Positions 56,342 through 64,000 of a stretch of 64,000 nt of DNA are shown piece by piece. Location: positions 26,001 to 90,000 of the forward strand of contig JAEMWC010001572.1 in the NCBI GenBank assembly GCA_016490735.1, in the 5' to 3' direction. The position numbers and the translations under genes were made by a program. The notes beneath the pieces were generated by a model. The model had not been told where the DNA came from. It saw only the letters and a list, made by a program, of their open reading frames with translations, and did not search any database. How positions within the stretch are numbered: position 1 is the first letter of the stretch; the number at the start of each line of letters is the position of its first letter. This stretch comes from Pachyseris speciosa (Eukaryota > Cnidaria > Anthozoa > Scleractinia > Pachyseridae).

Positions 56342-56797
56342 ATGAACAAAGTCTGCCTTTGCATCGATTTGGAGGATTTTGTACTACCGGATCGTTTCCT
56401 GGTCAGAGAAATGGGATAGTGCGATCACCACGGACAAGCCTGCGGTTCGCATCATTGCAGTCACGACTTACAATGAAGGACGTGACCTCCGCGCAAGAAC
56501 GCCAGATATGGCAAGTCATCCGACAGGTGCATGGGTTACCCTTCCGCCCGCCCTCGCCGAACTCGCCTACCCCTCGGAGGACCTACGCAAACACCTCAAA
56601 GCCCTCTACGACGAACATTCCACCAGCCATTGGCAGCCAGCGCCCCGTCGTGGCTTACAAGGGCGTTCGAGTGGAACAAGACTTATTCAGGGAGATGGGT
56701 CTGCCCAGATTAGACCTAAAATGTCCATGCAAATCACACAGGTGTCCCGCGCAAAAGTCAATGGACTTGCTCCGACGCAACGACATGATGAACAATG
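56342..56797 (+). pseudogene. 'LVREMGY'-type putative RNase H-fold protein, frameshifted
   Basis: Starting at ATG 56342: 'VCLCIDLEDFVLPDRFLVRE', then 'MG', TAG (56417-56419), 'CDHHGQACGSHHC'. In another frame: 'KDVTSAQERQIWQVIRQVHG' and 'LPFRP'. In a third: 'YPSEDLRKHLKALYDEHS'. Then again: 'PVVAYKGVRVEQDLFREMGL', 'PRLDLKCPC' and 'CPAQKSMDLLRR'. The order matches uncharacterised proteins common in corals and other aquatic animals ('D-L-E-G-F', 'REMGYC', 'HGL.F.P', 'VVA(F/Y)KGG..ERDLL', 'GCPK'). The D-x-E start and these strands suggest a DEDD/RNase H-like nuclease fold; this is inference. The TAG occupies the place normally Tyr. At least three frameshifts mark it as dead. Confidence 0.7.
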
Positions 56798-56944
56798 AAC
56801 CCACGTGCCCGCGACTCCCTTTCACAAACCACGCATCCACCAATCACCATTCAGGATGACGTCATCCACCGGGGCGACTGGGGGTCCCCTCCCTCTCTCA
56901 CCTGTCACATAACACCCCTCCCACCCTCTCCCATTGGTCCTCAG

Positions 56945-56990
56945 CATCTCATATAACAATCCGCCCTCACTCCCACGGCTCACATTCATC
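56945..56990 (+). promoter_or_regulatory. TATA-like promoter
   Basis: 'ctcatataacaa' about 40 bases upstream of an ATG (56991), preceded by a C-rich tract and 'tgacgtcatcc' at 56857. Compact promoter layout of a virus-like gene. Not confirmed. Confidence 0.35.
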
Positions 56991-57116
56991 ATGGCGCGAC
57001 GTCGCAATGAATCAGTGATCATGTGCTTTCAGACAAAGTGGGTACCGACTCGTGTGTCATTTGCATGCCCCTGTACCATGACGACACGAATGAGTAGAAC
57101 TGATGTAGATCAGTAG
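56991..57116 (+). CDS. Short 5' gene end with half a RING-like motif
   Basis: ATG 56991 ('MARRRNESVIMCFQTKW'). In a different frame the same stretch encodes 'KVGTDSCVICMPLYHDD' and then stops, giving the C-x2-C start of a RING or similar finger. The Met frame and the Cys frame are not the same. Either a frameshift or an unseen splice ('gtgctttcag' precedes) would join them. It is the rightmost recognisable piece of the island. Confidence 0.3.
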   Translation: MARRRNESVIMCFQTKWVPTRVSFACPCTMTTRMSRTDVDQ

Positions 57117-57599
57117 ACGGAATATACGAATCTCTATTTCGTCCCGAGATTAAATGGGCGCCCAACCTTCACTTGGCAGCCAACGTTATGCCGTTTTCAT
57201 CACAAGCTTAGTTTGGGATTACAACAAAGTTTGGAAGATCCCACTCTCTATAAGACGTTTTAAAGTTGCAATGACACCCTGTTCCTTATTGAAATAAAAA
57301 GAAACCAATAAAGTTTTCCTTTCAAGCAGTCCTCACTATTGACCACTGAAAAGTTTCCAGTGAGAACGAATTGACTTATGATGGTAAAATAAAGAGGTAA
57401 ACTAAGGCTGGTTTTTCAGTTAACCACGACCTTAGCCTCCTCTAGCTAAGGAAGAGAAACCTGTAGCCGTGTTTCAAAGGAAACAACAGCTGGCTGGGAA
57501 TGGACTCCTGTAGCTGGCCATCTATCATGCATAAGCTAGAATTATTTAGGATTTTAGCTGGAATGAACTGAAGAGAAAATTGCTATGCACGGAAAATAA

Positions 57600-58320
57600 A
57601 TATCTCTTCAGAGGCAGATCTGGATTTCTAAATATTCAAGAGTTTTTCTTATTCGACTCCTTTTCGAAACTATGTTTCCACTTGAAACCTTCCAGACCAC
57701 TGAATATGCTAATAATGTACGATTGATTGATGTGGTTGTTATAACCGTGGTCAAGTATGTATAAGTCGATGTGGTTCCTCAGGGTCTGAAATTGTCTTCT
57801 ACTAACCACGGGCTGTAAAGCACGTTGTGAATCAGCTAGGAAAAAGCTAAATAGTGGTGCTGATAGAAACATTCGGGCATGTATCTTGTCCGAAATCAGA
57901 TCAACGCGGAAGCTTTACTTTTGCTTGTTTGGTGGAATTTCAGTCATCTCAAACTGTTATAACAGTACCCTTTTTAAAATTCCTCTCTATCGAAGACTTT
58001 TAATTATGTGAAGACAAAGTGACACGTAATCTGGATCGAATTTTACACAGACGGGAGCTAAGACTTTGAATGCGATCGCATGGGAGCTTTTAAAAGAAAA
58101 CGCCTTGTGCAATTTGTGATGTTACCAAATTGCCTTTTAGACCCAATTGGTCAGTATTAGCGAGACGTCCATATTTCTCTCTAAATTCAGCAGCTGAAGT
58201 TTACATTGCCAATTTGAAGGAGTTTCTTAAATTGCTTCCTTATACCTGTTGTCGGTATTTTACCATGTTCCTCCCATTCATAATCACTACGAATTAACTT
58301 AATGTTGAACTGAGGTCAAA
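57600..58320 (+). repeat. Direct repeat flanking the island, right copy
   Basis: Matches 49060-49990 in the same orientation over most of its length, with indels. The pair brackets the island at 50.9-57.1 kb. Confidence 0.75.
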
Positions 58321-61300
58321 AAATGCGTTATCAACCGTGGCGCCAACATCCACCACGCCATTGCGATGATAAACTCAATGAAATAGAACTGGAATGGACT
58401 GGACATAAAACTTTGATGCCGTTAAAACGTGTCCCTATTTGTTCAGAATTTAATCGTTACAAGGTTCATTTTCGTTTTTCCTTAAAAAACACTTTGCCTA
58501 AATGATCCAGAACTCAGTAAGAAAATGACATACCAACTGAATCGTACGCCGCATTGGCTGATATGATCGCTTCCGACAATGGTCGCTGGAATTATTCCAG
58601 TGTTTAATTCTAAATTATAACTTAAGGTGATCAAATGAGGTCAAAAATAATGTTTCATAACCATAGGTTATTAATAGTTTTTATTTTCGTATTTCTTTAT
58701 TGACCTTGTATTGTACATATATATTGTGGAGAGAATCAATAAAAAAAAAAACCACATGGCAATCATGTTTGTGACGTTAATGGAATCATGAAACGTTGGT
58801 TAGGTCAGTCAGCAGAAGATACGGTTATCCATCTCCTCCCGCGATTAAATGTGGGCGCAGACGCTATTAAGAGGGTAGTCCGGTCAAATGCCTTATCCTT
58901 CTTATATTTCAGTGCACTTTTACTTGAAAATCTCGCCCCAGATTTCATTCAATCGTGAAATGGCTCATCTATTTTGGCGTACCTCTACAGCAAATGTTTG
59001 TGAGTGTTGTTCTTACAAGTTTTTTTTATTGCTTTAAAGGAAGAAAGGTTTGGGGGACGGTGTAATGTGGATAAGTAAGGACAACTGGAAAATATCATTT
59101 GGATTTGTGGGTGGTTGAAAATTAATAGTAAAAGTGAATAAGTAGACCATCGCCAGAAAGTCCGCCACCAAAACAAAGTGCCCCGGATTGCTAATTCAGA
59201 CTCTCCCCCTTAAATGGCATTAGAAGACTTTTTGAAAATTGCTTGTAGTGAGTGTAAATCCTTTTCAGCACCATAAAACACACATTATCCTTTTGAATCA
59301 TTTTAATCTTGTATTTTCCAGGCTTGTGTTAATTCTTGTGTTTTCTCCGGTCCTTTCTCCTGATTATTCCTCCTGCAACAAAAATACGTTTTAGACTTTT
59401 GCAGTTGTTTTTTAGCAGCGGATATGTGCTGAACACAAACAGAAATAAGAAAAAAAAAAAAAAGAGAAAAATTCCCGGAAGTTTGTATCTCTTTTAAGCT
59501 CCCCCTTGGGCCAGAGTTTCGAATGAGGACTCCCCCCAGGTGGAAACAGTGGGATGTGTTGGTCAGTAGTAAAACATACTGCATTTTAAATTTACATATT
59601 ATGTCAAAATTAATATAATTATTTTATACTTACATTTTGAAGAAGGTAAACCTTATAGTCCCCCTAAGAGGGGGGACCGACTTGCTAAAGGAACAGCTTG
59701 GTGTTGGGGCCAATGGCCCACACCTCTTTAGCAGGGCCAAGGTATGGACCCATTGTCCCATGCTGTTTGTGGCTTGCCATAGTTGTTCCAAATTGGCTGT
59801 AAGCGACTGTCTGTTCTGAAACGGAAAATGAATGTTACATTATTCATTGCATTTCTGACCACTCCCCAGTCCCGGGGAAACACTATGAGAAATTTGAAAT
59901 CCAAACTAACAATTGCTGGCCAACGAACTGGATTCCCCTCCTGAAAAGGAATTGTATAATATTATTCTCTGAAATGGCCCATTGCATGTTCACTCCTGGG
60001 CTTTGGCAGGGGAGAGGGGAGTGGGTGGCCAAGGGCTGAAAGCTCACAGAACAGAAATGGGGACAATGGAGCTCTCACTAATGAAAGCTGAAATTCCTGT
60101 AAAAAAACTAAAATAACAAAAACAAAAAGCCTTGGCCCAGGTGATCTGAGTAGGTCAAAAAACAAACAAAGATCAAAACCCTTTTTGAAAGACAAAAGCA
60201 TAACAAACAAAATTCCTCAGACAAGTTTTTCTCATTTTTCTCATATTGTTTTGTGTATTTTATCACTTTTCTAGTTATCTCTTTTGGATGCGAAAGCATT
60301 TTGATGTAGATGCAGATGTAGACAAGCACCTGTAGTAAGTGCCATTCTTGCACATTTTGGGTTGTTTTGGCCTAAAAAATTGAACACAAAAATTAACCGT
60401 GTCTATATCAGATATAAAGCCACTCATTTAACATTGATTTCTTTTGTATTCCATTCATGAATTATTAATGAATTTTTGAAGTAAAGTACTTTTCAGAACA
60501 ACTGCATCTGGAGGAAAGACCTCTTCTAGTCCTCAGCTTTTGGAATGTGAAAGCGAGCAGACATTCTCACACCTGAACAAACTTAGTTTGGGAGAAACTC
60601 CTCCTCAACTCCTATGGGAAATGGTTTTTCTCATTCGAGAATAGGTGTGTGCAGCATAAATGATTTGCTGACATTCAAAGAACAATTTGTTCATTTCACA
60701 AGTACTTACATTATAACTGCACATACTAAATACCTGATTATAATTTCTTACATAACCAGCTGCATTGATGGATATCCAGGATTAGACATCTACAGTAAAT
60801 TGTATTCACCTGAATCACTAGCCACTGGGCTAATGACCTTTAGAAAACTACTAGCCCACAGTGCAACTAAGGAGCCCAAGCTCCTTCCCAGGATCTTGGT
60901 CACTGTAAGGGTGACCATGCTTACCAAGACCATGTGTAGATTAAAGAGGGCTTCAGGTGATCCACAGTTTTCTGGTTAAGACCACATGGAATGGTAGTTT
61001 TTAAATACATCCTTTGTCATTCTCATTAAAACTATATGTGATTTGTCATCTTAAGTCTACTAGCCCAAGGTATACTAAATGTGTGATTTTTACTAACCTC
61101 TGGCTACAGGGCTAGTGGAGATGTCGAACCCTGGACATCAGTTTTGGGTTTTCAAAACCACAGTAAACCCATATGGATTGTTGTTGAAAATAGCAAAACC
61201 GGAAGCTGAAATTAATATTTGCTTTGCTTCGATTCCCTAAACTCATAAATTCTGTGCATAATTTGTTCAAAACGTGTTCCATCTCAATTAAGTCTTAGAT

Positions 61301-61674
61301 CTGTAGATTATAGCAATCAAGCAGCCATGAAATACAACCTGTTACAAATTTTCTCATCTTTATCATTCCGCGGGTTGAGATTCTGGGATCATAATAATTT
61401 TTTGTCCCAAATCCCACAACAACGTAATCAGCAGAAAAGTATTGTGACATAATTAAAAAACTGGTGCTTTATCCTGGTGCAAATTACCCTGCTAGCAGCA
61501 GACACTGGTGTGAATTGCAACTGCCAAGCAATAGTCTTGCATCACTTACAGTGTAAGCCAATTAGTCTTACAGAACCTAACACTCAAAATGTGACAAGGA
61601 TACCTCACAAATTAATGTCATCTAGTAAGCTGACGGAAGCCACTCTAAGGGCACTTAGAGTGCCTAGGTGATGG
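58321..61674. other. No recognisable gene
   Basis: AT-rich DNA. Phrases with 'actagccc' and 'ctagccactgggcta' near 60815-61120 resemble the MITE at 42938. No transposase or exon was recognised. Confidence 0.35.
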
Positions 61675-62702
61675 TAACCTGTGATCAGGCGAAGTTTTTT
61701 TTTTGCGGCGGGAGGAAGGAAAAAACTACATCTGATACAATTTCTTGTCAATTTGTATGCCACCCTCTAAATTAACGGTTCTGTCAACACGAACGACAGA
61801 TGCCATGAGACAAGCATGAGCTGTCAACAGCGATGTTATTTTGTGTCATATGATAAATGTCAGCCAATCAGATTTTACCAGAAATCCATGCAATTTTTGG
61901 CGTCAAGGAAAGGAACTTTTAATAATGCTCAACCGTTGATACAGTTCCTCTGTTTAAAACGTCAAGAAATAAAGAATTTAATGAAAAAATTGGCCGGTGG
62001 AATGATAGAATCCTTTATTTTATTGCAAAGTGATCAAAAGTGTTGAATAAACTTTGATTCTGCAGCAGCACTTCTTGCCAACAGCATGCCCGTAAAATAA
62101 ATGATTCGTGAACACAGTTCTTCCACGATCTGATTTCTCGATTTCTCTGTGGACCTCGACTGACTAGTAAACTACCCAGTCGCAGCAGCACAATCTGCCT
62201 TCTTTTTAGATTCCCGAATTGTTGGTTCCGACTCACCACAGCTACAGAGTGTTAGAATCAGTCAGAACAATGCATTTTTTTCATCACTTTTGGGACAATT
62301 AGTAAATGACACTCTGATCTTGACAAATCCCATGGGAAGTACAGCTAAAATGTCTTCTTTTAGTCAAACAATCCTTGAGATGCATTCCATTAGCTCTTCC
62401 TTCAAGGATTTGTGAATAAATTGAAGAGAGTAAGTTACAGCTGCCGCAAATTCACCCTGTGCCCCATGAGCCGACATAAATTATAACAGCTTACTTGTGT
62501 TGAGTTTGCAGTGGTAGTCACATATGTAAATCAAGTAGCCAATCGGAACAGGGCTCAAAAGATTGTTTTGCTCTTCGACCAATCAGAAAAAAGTCCAGAT
62601 TCTGGATGAGAAACAGACAAATTGACAAGAAATTGTATCAGGTGTAGTTTTTTTCCGTCCTCCCGCCACGAAAAAAAAAAAAGTTCGCCTTATCGCAGGT
62701 TA
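61675..62702. mobile_element. Mutator-type non-autonomous element (1028 bp)
   Basis: Terminal inverted repeats of about 85-90 bp: 'taacctgtgatcaggcgaa' to 'acaatttcttgtcaatttgt', and their complement at the right. The 9-bp duplication AGGTGATGG lies on both sides (61666-61674 and 62703-62711). Long TIRs plus 9-bp TSD are diagnostic of MULEs. The interior has a 76-codon plus frame (61816-62046) and a 74-codon minus frame, neither transposase-like. Confidence 0.85.
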
Positions 62703-62859
62703 AGGTGATGGATCAACTGTGATGCGCCCATCATCTGCTTTGAGGATGAAAATGAAGCTATTGCGGATTGACCAGATTTGAAATTATTTAGCCCATTAAA
62801 ACGTTAAATAGCTTATGCAAACTGGCAACGCGGTAGCCCTTTCTACGATGGCAATTTTA

Positions 62860-63107
62860 AGCCCAATTTACACTACAGAAAAAATGGGTCCAGACCCAAA
62901 AAAAGTTGGTATGTTTACACAGCACTTTCAAAAAGCAAAAGGGGTCCGGACTCATTTTTTTCGCTTTTGGGACCATAGGCCCCAAAACCAGAATCTGGAT
63001 CCATTACATGCAAACATGGAATGGAAGGTTTACACAGCAAAAATATCTGGTCCGTACCAACTTTTTTGGGGTCCAGACCCATTTTTTACAGTAGTATAAA
63101 TGGGGCT
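62860..63107. mobile_element. Harbinger-type MITE 1 (248 bp)
   Basis: Ends AGCCCAATTTACACTAC / GTAGTATAAATGGGGCT with TTA on both sides (62857-62859 and 63108-63110). 'gggtccagaccc' is near both ends. The TTA (TWA) duplication points to the PIF/Harbinger superfamily. Confidence 0.8.
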
Positions 63108-63110
63108 TTA

Positions 63111-63496
63111 GGGCTCCTTTACATGGAGGTAGGAAGATCCTAGAAGGCAGATCATCCTAGCGCCATATGTTTTCTGCATTCAGTTTACATGCAAAGGGTC
63201 GTACTTGGCCCTAACACTAGGATCTTCCTAGTCTTAGGATCATCCTAGCTGAAGTTCCTAGCACCAGGAAGATCCTAGCACCATGTAAACTGCTTTCGCT
63301 AGGAAGATCCTAGCACGAGGGACAAAAACAACAAACCAAACAAACATGGCGGCGGCCGGGCGATCAGCGGCTAAAGGAAGACAATTTCGTCGAAATTTCC
63401 GACCAAAATTTCTGCATGTAAACCAAACGAAAAGTTGGTTCGCCGTCTAGGATCGTCCTAGTTCTAGGATCTTCCTGCCCCCATGTAAACAGCCCC
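63111..63496. mobile_element. Harbinger-type MITE 2 (386 bp)
   Basis: Ends GGGCTCCTTTACATGGAGG / CCCCATGTAAACAGCCCC, with TTA on both sides (63108-63110 shared with MITE 1, and 63497-63499). The interior is full of 'aggatcttcctag' palindromic units. Confidence 0.85.
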
Positions 63497-64000
63497 TTAG
63501 TATGACGGCTTTTTCTCACAAGTGAGCGTAAACCATCAGTAGTGATTGAGCTGTGAGCTAAGTACTTACGGTGCGATATTCATCTATCGAAGTACACATG
63601 TAAGCTTAATTTACTGTAATTCCTGTAACATGACAGAAATCTTACCAGATCTTCATCAACAGTGCTTTGTAATTACTCAGTAAGTTGCTGTTGGTCTTCT
63701 TCTTCTCTTCCTCTCCTTCTTTTTCACTCACCGCAGTTGCCAAAACACTTTTCAGCAGTGAGCATCGCAGTAAGTACGTTGTGTAAGAGTCACGCGGATT
63801 CGTGGTTAAAACACAGCTATTTTGAGCCCTGTTTATTCTTTTAACCATGGTTAAGTACCACTTTTTGAGCAGTTTTATACCTCTAAATCGAGCGCAAACT
63901 TCAAATCGTTTACATGCATGGTCTGCCTTTCAAAAGACTCTTTGGCACTTTGCTACCTTGCGTTTTTAACATTTTCCCTCTCGGTCAAACGGCCAATGCT
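63497..64000. repeat. Gene-free; inverted copy of the 'ttaaccatggtt' repeat
   Basis: 63785-63875 in reverse complement resembles 47735-47805 ('aaaaagtggcacttaaccatggtt', 'caaggctcaaaata'). Nothing else recognised. Confidence 0.5.

Overview
The window looks like non-coding, transposon-dominated DNA from an animal, most likely a cnidarian and probably a stony coral. The evidence is an AT-rich, intron-like background and no bacterial-style gene packing. Non-LTR retrotransposon 3' ends, Penelope-like elements (PLEs) with GIY-YIG nucleases, tRNA-derived SINEs and many inverted-repeat MITEs sit densely together. One exon encodes a TLDc-domain C-terminus of the kind abundant in anemones and corals. 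The species assignment is inference from repeat families. Almost no open frame longer than 150 codons is a host gene.

Layout, left to right. 1-2.6 kb: simple and palindromic repeats. 2.6-8.9 kb: one old LINE on the plus strand, split into three pieces by later insertions. One insertion is a 3.2 kb element (4966-8126) with hairpin ends, AATT target duplications, an internal degenerate CCCTAA tract and its own nested mini-PLE carrying two hammerhead-ribozyme-like cores. 9.8-11.7 kb: a PLE with reverse transcriptase, GIY-YIG and a 3' hammerhead-like core. 12.7-15.7 kb: a decayed minus-strand Cys/His-rich coding region broken by two inverted-repeat elements. 18.3-18.6 kb: the TLDc exon. 19.2-25.1 kb: two more PLE remnants, an inverted PLE-like pair and a third copy of the hairpin-ended element's interior. 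26.4-31.2 kb: several MITEs and a SINE. 34.3-36.9 kb: a second full copy of the hairpin-ended element. 37.4-39.3 kb: a CATA microsatellite, a SINE-based foldback and a 207-bp tandem array. 39.6-48.3 kb: LINE, SINE, MITE and tandem-repeat debris.

The most unusual part is a GC-rich, gene-dense island at about 50.9-57.1 kb, flanked by direct copies of a roughly 0.9 kb repeat. It encodes a Polinton/Maverick-type integrase with a chromodomain-like tail, a SLOG-fold (DprA/YspA-like) protein, a GRF-type zinc-finger protein, an 'LVREMGY'-type putative RNase H-fold protein and a small Cys-rich acidic protein. Downstream of the integrase on the same strand is an array of about eight diverged, homologous, Cys-rich cassettes. 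Each is preceded by a pyrimidine tract and AG, as if they were tandem duplicated exons. The gene set reads as a decayed large virus-like transposon: it has frameshifts and stops, and no capsid or polymerase gene is seen in the window.

58.3-64 kb returns to ordinary intergenic DNA with a Mutator-type non-autonomous element (9-bp target duplication) and two abutting Harbinger-type MITEs that share one TTA.
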